A stretch of DNA of 64,000 bases from a virus, in IMG/VR virus record IMGVR_UViG_3300037502_000580, positions 1 through 64,000 of that record; one strand, written 5' to 3'. The position numbers were made by a program, and so were the translations under genes. Below the pieces are notes generated by a model that saw nothing but the letters and a program-made list of their open reading frames with translations, was not told the DNA's origin and made no database searches. Below, piece after piece: positions 48,627-58,900 of the stretch (position 1 is the first letter of the stretch; the number at the start of each line of letters is the position of its first letter).

Positions 48627-48787
48627 TTCGGGCACCGGTGTACGACCCGAGGAGAGACGGAAATGTCTTTTCGTGGGTTTTAAAAGCTGCGGAAGTATAC
48701 CGGGAACGAAAAAGGACTGAGCGAAATGCCGCTAAAGAAGCCGCAGCAGAGCTTGAAAGACTGGACAGCACAAAAGTGGAGAACTAA
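48623..48787 (+). CDS. 54-residue protein with GTG start
   Basis: GTG overlapping the previous TGA; MIRAPVYDPRRDGNVFSWVL then a charged helix (RERKRTERNAAKEAAAELER). It overlaps the next gene by 62 bases in another frame, so one of the two starts may be wrong. Confidence 0.5.
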   Translation: MIRAPVYDPRRDGNVFSWVLKAAEVYRERKRTERNAAKEAAAELERLDSTKVEN

Positions 48788-48965
48788 AAGTGGGAAACCG
48801 TCTTCCGTTACTGGCGAGCGTTACCTCCCAACGTCAGCGATCAACGCATTATCTCCATCTGAGTATGCAGCGACGACAAGAGCGAAAAGAGCTGGCAAAG
48901 CTTCTGGAAAGCAGTTCGTTAAACAACCAGCAGGAATTGCAAAGAAAACAGCGAGGTATCGATAA
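48726..48965 (+). CDS. DUF5872-like basic protein
   Basis: 79 residues. SLKDWTAQKWRTKSGKPSSV ... RYLPTSAINALSPSEYAATT ... GKQFVKQPAGIAKKTARYR matches a pattern I recall as DUF5872, present in many phages and some giant viruses. Basic and possibly DNA binding. Shares a base with the next start. Confidence 0.8.
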   Translation: MPLKKPQQSLKDWTAQKWRTKSGKPSSVTGERYLPTSAINALSPSEYAATTRAKRAGKASGKQFVKQPAGIAKKTARYR

Positions 48966-49324
48966 TGAAATCTGAGAACGAGAAGAAAACAGAAGACAAG
49001 CGCTCTAGCCGTACTAAGTGGTTAGATTCGCTACCAGATAACGCCATGACGAAAGCTTCCCGTGCAATAAGTCGGGCTGGAGACGCTGTTGGTTTTACTC
49101 AGGAAGAGCAATACAAGGACAAGAAGTACCAAGTGCCTGAGAAGAAAGCCAAGGGTGGGTGGATCCAGAAGGCTATTAAGAAGCCCGGTGCGCTACGGTC
49201 TTCCCTTGGTGTTAAGAAGGGTGAGAAGATCCCTGCCGGTAAACTCGCCGCCGCTGCTAAGAAACCTGGCAAGATGGGGCAACGTGCCCGTCTGGCACAG
49301 ACCCTAAAGAAGTTAGGAAAGTAA
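48965..49324 (+). CDS. Basic protein, unknown
   Basis: 119 residues; the second half, GGWIQKAIKKPGALRSSLGV then KKGEKIPAGKLAAAAKKPGK, is a familiar phage pattern (a RSSLGVKKGEKIP-type core). It is the last of the small basic gene cluster. Confidence 0.75.
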   Translation: MKSENEKKTEDKRSSRTKWLDSLPDNAMTKASRAISRAGDAVGFTQEEQYKDKKYQVPEKKAKGGWIQKAIKKPGALRSSLGVKKGEKIPAGKLAAAAKKPGKMGQRARLAQTLKKLGK

Positions 49325-49325
49325 G

Positions 49326-50039
49326 ATGACCACTTCTGGCACCGCAACATTTAACCTAGATCTCAATGACCTCATAGAAGAGGCATTTGAGCGTTGCGGC
49401 CTTGAAGTTCGTACAGGCTATGAGCATCGTACGGCTAGGCGGTCTTTGAACCTTCTGACTGTAGAGTGGGCTAACCGGGGCATCAACCTCTGGACGATTG
49501 AAGAGGGGTCGATAACTCTTAGTCAGAACGTAGCTACCTACCCACTGCCCGTAGATACGATTGACCTTCTGGAGCATGTGATCCGTACAGACCCGGCAAC
49601 ATCGAATCAGACCGATATCAACATCAGTCGTATTAGTGTTTCTACCTACTCAACCATTCCAAATAAGACCGCGACGGGGCGTCCGATCCAGGTTTACGTG
49701 GATAGGAAGAGCGGAGCTACTACCCCTACTGGCGTGCAGAACCCAACGATAACGGTTTGGCCTGTTCCAGAACCCGGTTCTGCCTATACGTTCGTCTATT
49801 GGCGTATGCGTAGGATTCAGGACTCTGGGGGCGGTACAAACACCCAAGATATACCGTTCCGTCTTCTACCCTGTTTGGTTGCTGGGTTGGCTTATTACCT
49901 ATCGCTAAAGATCCCCGACGCGGTTAGTCGCATTGATATGTTAAAAGCAGCGTACGAAGAGCAATGGCTCTTTGCGTCTGGCGAAGACCGTGAGAAGGCT
50001 TCTGTGAGATTCGTGCCACGGGACATCTTCTATGCCTAA
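49326..50039 (+). CDS. Head-tail adaptor, P22 gp4-like
   Basis: 237 residues. DLNDLIEEAFERCGLEVRTG then AYEHRTARRSLNLLTVEWAN-like sequence, a beta segment with TVWPVPEPGSAYTFVYW and a helical end (LPCLVAGLAYYLSLKIPDA). This is the podovirus tail accessory or adaptor layout that docks beneath the portal. Confidence 0.8.
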   Translation: MTTSGTATFNLDLNDLIEEAFERCGLEVRTGYEHRTARRSLNLLTVEWANRGINLWTIEEGSITLSQNVATYPLPVDTIDLLEHVIRTDPATSNQTDINISRISVSTYSTIPNKTATGRPIQVYVDRKSGATTPTGVQNPTITVWPVPEPGSAYTFVYWRMRRIQDSGGGTNTQDIPFRLLPCLVAGLAYYLSLKIPDAVSRIDMLKAAYEEQWLFASGEDREKASVRFVPRDIFYA

Positions 50040-50463
50040 CAAGTTTGCCTCAGGCAAGTATGCGATCTCGCAGTGCGACAGGTGCAACTTCAGGTACCCC
50101 CTGAAGGCGCTGAAAAAGCTCGTCATTAAGACGAAAAACGTCAACCTGCTTGTTTGCCCTGAGTGCTGGGAACCTGATCAGCCGCAGTTACAGCTTGGTC
50201 TTTATCCCGTAAATGACCCACAGGCTATTAGAAACCCCCGCCCAGATAGCCCAAGTTACTTGGTTTCTGGCGTAAATGGTCTTCAGACCAACCCTGCTGG
50301 CGGCACTGGGCAGGATGGGTTTGGTTTACCCGAAGGCGGTAGTAGAATTATTCAATGGGGGTGGGCACCCGTTGGCGGCGGTAGGTTGAATGACATTGGT
50401 TTGACGCCCAATAATCTAGCGCTGGGTATAGCGCTCGGTTCAGTTACTGTAACTACTACATAG
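50032..50463 (+). CDS. Zinc-ribbon virion-module protein
   Basis: 143 residues. SQCDRCNFRYPLKALKK and LLVCPECWEPDQPQL make two CxxC pairs; the rest is Pro/Gly rich. It overlaps the adaptor by eight bases. Familiar position in phage genomes (between two adaptors) but role unknown. Confidence 0.75.
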   Translation: MPNKFASGKYAISQCDRCNFRYPLKALKKLVIKTKNVNLLVCPECWEPDQPQLQLGLYPVNDPQAIRNPRPDSPSYLVSGVNGLQTNPAGGTGQDGFGLPEGGSRIIQWGWAPVGGGRLNDIGLTPNNLALGIALGSVTVTTT

Positions 50464-50472
50464 GAGTTCAAA

Positions 50473-50673
50473 ATGGCGCACCCAGATGTAGCAAAAGACA
50501 AGAGCGTGGTTAAAAAAGCCGTGCATAAGCACGAAAAAACTATGCACCCCGGAAAACCGTTAACCAAGTTGAAAAAAGGCGGCGTGCCTATGATGGAGTC
50601 CAAGCTAGAGGGTCGCATGGGCAAAGGCATGGCTAAAGTAATGATGCAAAAGAAAGCCGGAAGGGGCCGATAA
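50473..50673 (+). CDS. Small basic protein
   Basis: 66 residues, His/Lys/Met rich (HPDVAKDKSVVKKAVHKHEK; GRMGKGMAKVMMQKKAGRGR). Likely nucleic-acid or virion associated. Overlaps the next gene as TAATG. Confidence 0.7.
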   Translation: MAHPDVAKDKSVVKKAVHKHEKTMHPGKPLTKLKKGGVPMMESKLEGRMGKGMAKVMMQKKAGRGR

Positions 50674-50816
50674 TGCAATACAATCAACCAAAACCTTGCC
50701 CGATCCCGCCCAATAATATGGGCTACCCAAATAACGTGCCGAACACTCAGACCATGAAAACTCGTGGTACGGGCGCGGCTACTAAAGGTACTAACTCGTC
50801 TAAGAAGATGGGCTAA
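50673..50816 (+). CDS. 47-residue Pro/Asn-rich protein
   Basis: MQYNQPKPCPIPPNNMGYPN then TQTMKTRGTGAATKGTNSS. No predicted fold. TAATG overlap at the start and the adjoining ATG at the end argue that it is translated. Confidence 0.6.
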   Translation: MQYNQPKPCPIPPNNMGYPNNVPNTQTMKTRGTGAATKGTNSSKKMG

Positions 50817-51533
50817 ATGAACTACGCTGCTCTGTTTGAGACGATCAAGGGGTATGTCGAGAATGACTTCCCCAGCACTCAGTACTCGGATTCGTCTGGG
50901 AACTTAGTTAACTATACGTCTAAAGAACAGATTGATACGTTCATTCAGCAAGCTGAGCAGCGGATCTATAACAGCGTTCAGTTCCCGTCGATACGTAAAA
51001 ATGTGACGGGGGTTACTTACGCTACAAATCCGTATCTCTCATCGCCCATAGACTTCTTAGCGGTTTATTCTCTTGCTGTCATTGATGGTAACGGCAACTA
51101 CGAGTACCTGCTTAACAAAGACGTTAACTATTTACGGGCTGCGTATCCAAATCCAAACAGCACGGGCATACCTAAGTACTACGCTTTGTTTGGGCCTACG
51201 ACGACTAATGGCAACCCGCCAGCTATTACCAATGAGTTGAGCTTCATGTTGGCTCCCACACCGAACGCTGTTTATAACGTAGAACTTCATTATTACTACT
51301 ACCCCGAGTCAATTGTTACGGCAGGCACGACATGGCTTGGTGATAACTTTGACTCTGCGCTTCTTTACGGCGCACTGATTGAGGCGTACACCTTTATGAA
51401 GGGTGAGGCTGACGTTATTGCTGGATACAACAAGCGCTATGAAGAGGCCATGATTTTGGCTAAACGTCTTGGTGATGGTATGGAACGTAGAGACGCATAC
51501 CGATCTGGTCAGATCAGATTGTCGGTGAACTAA
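50817..51533 (+). CDS. Head-tail adaptor protein 2
   Basis: 238 residues. FIQQAEQRIYNSVQFPSIRK, PIDFLAVYSLAVIDGNGNYE and a helical end ALIEAYTFMKGEADVIAGYN are typical of podovirus connector-type proteins (gp6/tail-tube A-like). Starts immediately after the previous stop. Confidence 0.8.
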   Translation: MNYAALFETIKGYVENDFPSTQYSDSSGNLVNYTSKEQIDTFIQQAEQRIYNSVQFPSIRKNVTGVTYATNPYLSSPIDFLAVYSLAVIDGNGNYEYLLNKDVNYLRAAYPNPNSTGIPKYYALFGPTTTNGNPPAITNELSFMLAPTPNAVYNVELHYYYYPESIVTAGTTWLGDNFDSALLYGALIEAYTFMKGEADVIAGYNKRYEEAMILAKRLGDGMERRDAYRSGQIRLSVN

Positions 51534-51944
51534 ATGGCCTTCACGGGGAACTTTACTTGCAACTCTTTTAAAAACGGTCTGTTAGAAGGTGCGTTTAACT
51601 TTGACTCAGGCACGTTCAGAATTGCGCTGTACACCAACAATGCAACGTTAAACGAGGACACTACCGAGTACACAACAACCGGTGAGGTTGTTGCCGCAGG
51701 ATATACAGCAGGTGGGATAGTATTGACGCCCACACAAGGAATTACAGGCGGGACGTCGTTTGTTTCGTTTGCAACAGTGTCGTGGTCTGGGGCTTTTACT
51801 GCACGGGGTGCCTTGATCTATAAGGCGGGTAGCAATGGGGCGGTTTGTGTTTTAGACTTTGGGGCAAATAAGACGTCTACCACGACATTCACGGTGACAT
51901 TCCCATCAGCATCCAGCACGGATGCTTTAATTCGACTTTCGTAA
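51534..51944 (+). CDS. Beta-rich virion protein
   Basis: 136 residues. FNFDSGTFRIALYTNNATLN and TTTGEVVAAGYTAGGIVL are familiar from small phage structural proteins near fibres. ATG directly follows the previous TAA. Confidence 0.75.
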   Translation: MAFTGNFTCNSFKNGLLEGAFNFDSGTFRIALYTNNATLNEDTTEYTTTGEVVAAGYTAGGIVLTPTQGITGGTSFVSFATVSWSGAFTARGALIYKAGSNGAVCVLDFGANKTSTTTFTVTFPSASSTDALIRLS

Positions 51945-51952
51945 AGGAGTTT

Positions 51953-52531
51953 ATGATGCAAGTTAAGGCCAAAAGCACCGATCTGGTAAACGGAACGGTC
52001 ACGACAAATCAAGGTTTTGGTGAAGGCGCTGCTGGTGGTGGCGTGTTTCATTTCAAGTGCTATGACAAAGATGGCAACCTGAAATGGGAAGATTCTGCTA
52101 AGAACCTAGTGGTAAACGCTGGTTTGCAGGATATGAACACCAAGTACTTTACAGGCTCTAGCTACACTGCCGCTTGGTATATCGGTCTTGTCAATGATGC
52201 TGGTTTTACGGCTTATGCGGCTGGAGATACTCTGTCTTCGCACACTGGCTGGGTTGAAACCACATCGTATTCTGGTGGCAATCGAGCCACAGCCACTTTC
52301 GGCACGGCTACTACTGCCGATCCTTCGGTAATTAGCAATTCCGCTTCTCCTGGTGCGTTCAGCATTACTGGTACGGTAACGGTTCGTGGCGCATTTTTGT
52401 GTAACGTTCAGAGCAATACTAACAATACCGGACTTCTTTTTTCTGTGTCTGATTTCACTGGCGGCAATCGATCTGTTGTTAACGGCGACACGTTGAATGT
52501 GACTTACACATTTAACCTTGATGCAGCTTAA
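51953..52531 (+). CDS. Beta-rich virion protein 2
   Basis: 192 residues. GGGVFHFKCYDKDGNLKWED and GLQDMNTKYFTGSSYTAAWY, then Thr/Ala/Ser-rich beta sequence. The NLV-NAGLQ and WYIGLV pattern is common in virion proteins. AAAGGAG precedes it. Confidence 0.75.
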   Translation: MMQVKAKSTDLVNGTVTTNQGFGEGAAGGGVFHFKCYDKDGNLKWEDSAKNLVVNAGLQDMNTKYFTGSSYTAAWYIGLVNDAGFTAYAAGDTLSSHTGWVETTSYSGGNRATATFGTATTADPSVISNSASPGAFSITGTVTVRGAFLCNVQSNTNNTGLLFSVSDFTGGNRSVVNGDTLNVTYTFNLDAA

Positions 52532-52541
52532 GGAGTAAAAC

Positions 52542-52721
52542 ATGGCAACAATGTTTACTAAAAATCAAACTGTACGTCTTAAGTCTGTAACCCCAGAAGG
52601 TGCAGTAGAAGCCTTACGTATGGATGAAGATGGTACGGTTTTTTATCGTATCTCTTGGACTGATGCTACAGGCGCTACGCATACACGGTGGTTTGCTGAG
52701 TCCGAGTTAGAAGCTGCTTAG
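52542..52721 (+). CDS. Small YodC/DUF2158-like protein
   Basis: 59 residues, MATMFTKNQTVRLKSVTPEG ... RISWTDATGATHTRWFAESE. It looks like the small SH3-type YodC (DUF2158) fold. AAGGAG lies six bases before the start; the following gene's ribosome site overlaps its stop. Confidence 0.7.
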   Translation: MATMFTKNQTVRLKSVTPEGAVEALRMDEDGTVFYRISWTDATGATHTRWFAESELEAA

Positions 52722-52730
52722 AGGTAATGC

Positions 52731-54113
52731 TTGTTTGGCTACGCTACCTTTGCTGAGACTCCATTTGCATCCGCAGCAGGCAGTGCTTATGGAGTTTTCA
52801 TTTCTGAGTCTGTTACTGGCACAGACACAGTAGCGGCTGTACTTAGCCGTGTAGGGCTTATAAGCGAAACAACAACGGCTTCTGTTTCTGATAGCGCTGT
52901 TTTATCTGCTGTCGCTTTTGTACTAGAAACAGCGGTTTCATCTGACTCAATTGCAAGTCTTCTTACTATTCCCGTGGATGTGGCTGAAACCACGGTCGCA
53001 CTTGATGCATTTGATGGTTTTGTAACATTTCAAGTTTCGTTATCGGAAACTATTTCAATAGCTGATACTACAGATGCAACACCAGCATTTTTAGATTTTA
53101 TTGTTGAGAATGTTACAGGGGCAGAAACAACGACTGTCTCGTTGGTTCGTGTAGGTGATGTCTCTGAGACGGTAACTGCTACTGATACATTTGTTTCTAT
53201 TGCTGTAGTCAACTCTGCAGTAGCGGAGACCGTTGTTGGGTCTGATGCTGTTAATTCGTTAGTTGTATTTAATTCGTCTTTTGCCGACACAGTTACTGCC
53301 GCAGAACAAACTAACGCTATCCTCATAGCAGCGGCAGACATTTCAGAAACCAGCACCGGGGCAGATAGCGTTACTGTTGTTGCTACACGGATTGGCAACA
53401 TTGCAGAAACAACTGTAGCTTCTGATTCTGTTGCATCGGTTTTAACTGCCGTAGTATCGGTGGCGGAAACTGTTACTGGTGCTGATACAACAGACTCTTT
53501 AATCGTTATTACTTCGGCGGTCACTGAATCTGCAACCATCACAGAGCAAAATACGTCGGTTCTTGTCACTGTTGTAGAAGTTCAAGAAAGCATGGCGGTT
53601 GATGACACGGTTTCTGTAACGGCTACTCGTTTAGGTGTAATAAATGAAAGCGCTTTAGGTACTGCAACTTTTGCATCCAGACTAACTACTTCTGGTGCTA
53701 TATCAGAAACTGTAACGGGAACAGACACCTTTGCCGGTGTACGGGTGCGTGTTGGCAGTGTCTTAGAGACGGGTACGGTTTCAGAAACAATGGCGGCAAA
53801 AATAACGCTTGTTCTAAGCATCTCAGAAACAACGACCGCTACGACATCGATTACATCTGTGTTGAACGCTGTTGCTACAGTTTCAGAAACTGTAGATGTT
53901 AGTGCTGCACCTAACGCTGCCGGAATCTTTACTTCTCAAATTACTGAGCTTGTGCAGATCAGTGACTCAATTAATAGACGTCTATTATGGGAGATCATTG
54001 ACACTTACGAAGTCTCCAACTGGGCAAACATCAATACGTATACGGCGTCTCCATGGGTAAATATAAATACCAACACGCCAAATACGTGGCAAAACATCAA
54101 GACCGTAAATTAA
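52731..54113 (+). CDS. Fibre protein built of 20 exact 20-residue repeats
   Basis: 460 residues from a TTG five bases after GAGGT. Residues 1-25 (FGYATFAETPFASAAGSAYG) form an adaptor-like head. Residues 26-425 are twenty units of exactly 20 residues, each beginning E-T/S (one D-T) with Asp/Glu usually at position 7 and a hydrophobic second half, e.g. ETVTGTDTFAGVRVRVGSVL. Residues 426-460 hold three Trp-x-Asn-Ile units (SNWANINTY, SPWVNINTN, NTWQNIKTV). It is probably a long beta fibre; metal binding by the acidic ladder is possible. Confidence 0.85.
   Translation: MFGYATFAETPFASAAGSAYGVFISESVTGTDTVAAVLSRVGLISETTTASVSDSAVLSAVAFVLETAVSSDSIASLLTIPVDVAETTVALDAFDGFVTFQVSLSETISIADTTDATPAFLDFIVENVTGAETTTVSLVRVGDVSETVTATDTFVSIAVVNSAVAETVVGSDAVNSLVVFNSSFADTVTAAEQTNAILIAAADISETSTGADSVTVVATRIGNIAETTVASDSVASVLTAVVSVAETVTGADTTDSLIVITSAVTESATITEQNTSVLVTVVEVQESMAVDDTVSVTATRLGVINESALGTATFASRLTTSGAISETVTGTDTFAGVRVRVGSVLETGTVSETMAAKITLVLSISETTTATTSITSVLNAVATVSETVDVSAAPNAAGIFTSQITELVQISDSINRRLLWEIIDTYEVSNWANINTYTASPWVNINTNTPNTWQNIKTVN
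52806..54005 (+). repeat. 60-bp coding periodicity, 20 units without indels
   Basis: DNA encoding the twenty 20-residue units of the fibre. Units are diverged at DNA level but keep register perfectly. Confidence 0.85.
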
Positions 54114-54123
54114 GGGGTACCGT

Positions 54124-55671
54124 ATGGCACTTGTAGTCAAAGACAGAGTTAAAGAAACTACGACCACGACTGGTACCGGCACATACACGCTTGCAGGTGC
54201 GGTGACAGGTTTCCAGTCTTTTGGTGTTATTGGTGACGGCAACACAACGTACTATGCAGCTACGAACGGTGTTGACTGGGAAGTTGGCGTAGGTACCTAT
54301 ACTTCTTCTGGTACTACGTTAGCCAGAACCACAATTCTTGAGTCTTCAAACGCTGGTAGTGCGGTTAACTGGGGTGCTGGTACTAAAGACATTTTCGTAA
54401 CCTACCCCGCTGAACGAGCTGTCTATTTAAACGCAGCAGGATTGTCTGTTGATGTTCTTGATATTGGTACCCTTGGTGCTGGCACGATAAATGTCACTAC
54501 AGCAAATATTACGGCTGGTACGGTTAGCACGACTCCAACCAGCAATACAGACCTAGTTAATAAACAGTATGTCGATGCGCTGATTGCTTCTGGTATTCAC
54601 TATCACCAGCCTGTACGGGTAGAGTCCCCAATTAACCTCAATGCCACATACAATAATGGCACATCTGGTGTAGGTGCTACGCTTACCAATGCGGGTACTC
54701 AAGCGGCTCTGGTTATTGATGGTGTGACGGTCAGTGTAAACGACCGGGTTCTGGTATATCAGCAGACAACACAGACACAGAACGGCATTTACACGGTCAC
54801 TAACGTAGGTTCTGGCTCAACAAACTGGGTATTAACCCGTGCTACAGACGCAGATACATACGTCTTTGACAGTCCAAATGGACTAAGCGAAGGCTCTACG
54901 GTCTTTGTTCAAGAAGGTGCTACGGGGGCTGGTGAGACCTATACGTGTAATACGGTAGGCACGATCACGTTTGGTACGACCAACATCACGTTTACACAGA
55001 TCAGCAGCGCTCAGATCTATAGTGCTGGTACAGGGTTAACCCTAACAGGTACGCAGTTCAGTCTTTCTAATGTTGGTACGGCGGGTACGTATGGTTCTGC
55101 CTCGCAAGTTCCGGTCTTTGTTACAAACGCTCAAGGCCAGGTTACCAGCGTCACAGACACTAGCATTGCCATCAGCACCACTCAGATTACGTCTGGCATT
55201 TTGCCAAGTGCCAACGGCGGTACTAACAATGCTTTTTTCCAAGTCAGTGGCCCGACAACATCCGTAAAAACATACACATTTGCCGATGCGAATATGACGA
55301 TTGTCGGCACGACCGACACCCAGACGCTCACAAACAAGCGTGTCACCCCTCGTATCGGTACGGTAGCCAGCAGCGCCACAATCACGCCTACAGGCGATGA
55401 CAGCGATCAGTACAACGTCACGGCTTTGGCGACACCGGCAACGATTGCTGCGCCCTCTGGCACCCCTACCAACGGACAAAAATTGATCTTACGCATCAAG
55501 GATGACGGTACGGCTCGGGCGCTTACCTGGACAACAACGTCTGGGGCATATAGGGCAGTCAGTGTGTCGCTACCGACCACAACTGTAATTTCTAAAGTAC
55601 TCTACGTAGGTTGCGTGTATAACGCTCAAGACACGTTCTGGGATGTAGTTGCAGTTGCACAACAAGCATAA
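54124..55671 (+). CDS. Tail fibre protein
   Basis: 515 residues. N-terminus MALVVKDRVKETTTTTGTGT ... LAGAVTGFQSFGVIGDGNTT is a common fibre anchor. The middle has NKQYVDALIASGIHYHQPVR and repeats of Thr/Gly/Ser; the C-terminal part (RVTPRIGTVASSATITPTGD ... LILRIKDDGTARALTW) is a typical knob-like domain. Host receptor contact is the likely role. Confidence 0.85.
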   Translation: MALVVKDRVKETTTTTGTGTYTLAGAVTGFQSFGVIGDGNTTYYAATNGVDWEVGVGTYTSSGTTLARTTILESSNAGSAVNWGAGTKDIFVTYPAERAVYLNAAGLSVDVLDIGTLGAGTINVTTANITAGTVSTTPTSNTDLVNKQYVDALIASGIHYHQPVRVESPINLNATYNNGTSGVGATLTNAGTQAALVIDGVTVSVNDRVLVYQQTTQTQNGIYTVTNVGSGSTNWVLTRATDADTYVFDSPNGLSEGSTVFVQEGATGAGETYTCNTVGTITFGTTNITFTQISSAQIYSAGTGLTLTGTQFSLSNVGTAGTYGSASQVPVFVTNAQGQVTSVTDTSIAISTTQITSGILPSANGGTNNAFFQVSGPTTSVKTYTFADANMTIVGTTDTQTLTNKRVTPRIGTVASSATITPTGDDSDQYNVTALATPATIAAPSGTPTNGQKLILRIKDDGTARALTWTTTSGAYRAVSVSLPTTTVISKVLYVGCVYNAQDTFWDVVAVAQQA

Positions 55672-55680
55672 GGAGAAAGT

Positions 55681-55911
55681 ATGGCTCAGGAAATGATTAA
55701 GATAGATTTCGTTATGGATAACGGCGTCCACAGTTTTTCTGATGCGTTGCATCTACCCGCCAATCACACATATACAGAAGAAGAAATTCAAGCTATGAAG
55801 CAAGCTAGGTTTGACAACTGGTTAAAGGTTATTATGTCCCCACCGGTTGAAGTTTTTGAAACTATTAGCACACCTGAAGTAATTGACGTTGTTGACACCT
55901 CTGGTCAGTAA
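55681..55911 (+). CDS. Small protein between fibres
   Basis: 76 residues. IKIDFVMDNGVHSFSDALHL then YTEEEIQAMKQARFDNWLKV; acidic C-terminus. Possibly a fibre chaperone; unknown. Confidence 0.7.
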   Translation: MAQEMIKIDFVMDNGVHSFSDALHLPANHTYTEEEIQAMKQARFDNWLKVIMSPPVEVFETISTPEVIDVVDTSGQ

Positions 55912-55921
55912 GGAGCCTTAA

Positions 55922-58900
55922 ATGGCAGATAGGTATTGGGTAGGCGGTACAGGTACATGGGATGCCACTGTTGGCACTAAATGGGCCGCTACATCCGGCG
56001 GTGCAGGTGGTCAAACCGTTCCCACTTCTGCTGACAACGTTTTCTTTGATGCAAATTCAGGTGCAGTAACAGTTACTGTGTCTGGAAATCGTGTGTGTTT
56101 AACTCTTAATGCAACTGCATTTACAGGAACGATTACTGGTACGTCTACTCCAAGTCTAACTATCTATGGTAGTTTGCTTCTTGGTAGTGGTATGACATTT
56201 GATAGTACTTCCGGGCCAGATATTACATTTTTTGGAAGTGCTGGTGCCGCTATTAATACAGGAGGTAAGGTACTTCGAGGAATCACTATACAAAAAACTT
56301 TTTATCTCCAACTTCAATCAGCGGTTACTTGTAATAGCAGTACTTTTTTAGTACAAGGTACTTTACAGTTACTTAATTACACATTTACCACGCCTGCTCT
56401 TTTTTCTAATTATACTAACACAAGAGGCATTGATTTTGGTTCCGGATCAAATAGTAAGATTGTTTTTACTGGTAGCGGTGCTGTTTTTGGTCTGACTACA
56501 ACAACTGGTTTTACACTTTCTGGAACGAGTAGTAGAACACTTGAATTTGCTTTACAAGCAAATCAAAGCTTAAATGCGGTGAGCAACACAACCCTATATC
56601 AATATGATATAGTAGTGCCATCAACAGCGGGTAATTTCACCTTTAGTTTAAACATCAGCTCTCAGCTGACATATTATAGAAGTTTACGCTTTGAGAATGC
56701 CACATACACCGTAGCTTGGGCACCTAGTAATAATATTGTACAACTTTCTGGTAATTTATTTATTGGTGGCCCTAATGTTAGTTTTACAGGTCTAGGTACT
56801 GGGGGTTTACGTTTTGGTACAAATATTAGCGCAAGCATAACAACAAACGGCAATATAACTCCTTTTATATTGAGTATAGGCATTTCCGGGAATGCTAGTT
56901 CAGGAACTATAACCCTTGCAGATAGTTTAACAAATACTGCAACTGTTACATTAAATGCTGGAACTTTAGCATTAAGCTCGTATACGCTAACAATGAGTAA
57001 CTTTAGTTCTAGTAACACTACCACTAGATCCATATCTTTTGGTACTGGTAAGATTGTGATGTCTCAGGCACCCAGTACTGGGACTTATTGGAATACCACT
57101 ACAGCTACTAACCTTACTCTAACTGGTAGCAAAGCAATAGAGTTTGTTCCCCCTAATTCTGGTATTACTGCAACTTATTCGGTTGGTACCGGTTTTAATG
57201 ATACTAATGCACCAAACGGAACTATTGTTTCTGGTGGTACTGGAACTATAAGCCCTTTTGGTTCTTATGTAAATTTTACGGCAAAAGATTTTGGCTACAC
57301 GGTTGCTGCTACTACTATTGGTGTTGCTGGAAATCTTTTAATTGAGGGTACTAATCCAATTTTTAACAGTGGAGGTACCTTTTCTTTCTTTGGTACCGGT
57401 TCTGGTACGAACACTATAAACACAGGTGGAGAAACTACCACCTGGAACCTAAACTTTGTTCAGGCTATTACTAAAACCTATCGGTTTGACAGTGACTATA
57501 TTTCAGCAGCGGGGAATACGACCACACTAACACTTACCACTGGTATTGTTTCTTTACAAAGTTACACTGTAAATATAAATAATTTTTCCTCTAATAACAC
57601 TAATACACGGTCTATAAACTTTGGCACCGGTAAAATTGTTATAAATAACAACAACATCGCCAGCAACACGATATGGAATATGACCAGCTCTTCCCTGTTT
57701 ACAAGCAGTGGTAGTAGACTTGTGGAAGTGTTTGCCCCCACAGTTCCTGCTACTAAAGATATGGTAATGGGAACAAACGTAGCTGAAGCTAATACTTTAA
57801 ACGTATCAGTTGTTGCGAGTGGTACTGGGGGTCAGTTACGCATCCAGGGTCGAGTTAACAACCTTTCTTTTATAAACACCGCATACACCCTGGGTTTTGG
57901 CCCATCTGTTTACGGAAATATATTTTTCTCTGGTACCGGCCCTAGTGTTACTGGTTTTTCTTTACAAACTATTGCAAGTTCAGGAACTAAGACAATCACA
58001 ACAAACGGAGTTACTTTAGGCATTTTAACCATAAGTAATTCGATATCTGCGTCAACTCAGCTAATAGATGCTCTTACTACTGTTAGTAACCTTTCTCTTG
58101 ACCAAGGCATATTGGATCTTCAATCCTATACTTTAACCGCCGCCACTTTTCAATCTAGTAATAGTAATGTTCGATCTGTAAATTTTGGAACCGGGAAAAT
58201 TGTATTAACTAGCACGTTAACTGCGGGCGTTGTAGGTATGTATACCTCAACCAATTTTACGTCCTCTGGCACACGTTTAATTGAGGCACTTACTGGTGGG
58301 TCAGGTGGCAGAACGTTAGCTTTTGGTACAGGCGTAACAGAAGCTAATACGCTAAATCTAAGTATTGTTCTAGGTGCAAGTCCAGGCGGTGGATCATTTC
58401 TTGTTACAGGGCGTATAAACAATTTCAACGCATCTGCTTCCGCTGTTATGGCGGTTAATTTTGATCCAGTAGTTTACGGAGATTTTTTCTTTGATTCTTC
58501 AGTGTTATTTAACGCTGGAGGTACATCAACCACTACGTTCGCAGCCACATCAGGTACTAAGAGCATCACCACTAGCGGCGTAACGATGCAGTGCGGCGTA
58601 GATTTTAACGGCGTTGGCGGAACCTGGCAGTTACAAAGTGCATTGACCGTCGGCACCGCCCATAGAATGACGTTGACTGCCGGTGCTGTAGACCTTAACG
58701 ACTATTCCTGTTCGGTAGGTAGCTACACCCTAGCCTCAAACTCCAATGTCAAGAGCATCGACTTTGGTACAAGTGAGATCTTCATTACCGACAGCCTTGG
58801 GTATTCAATAAACGCTAATACAGCACTTAATATACCTTCTGCCGGATATACAAATTACTCAGTTGCCGGGTTGAACAGATTTGCGCTCAGTCCAGGCGCT

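Noticed and set aside
50887-50912. GGAACTT followed by GTCTAA on the plus strand
   Set aside because: The spacer is only 12 bases and the site is inside a structural gene.
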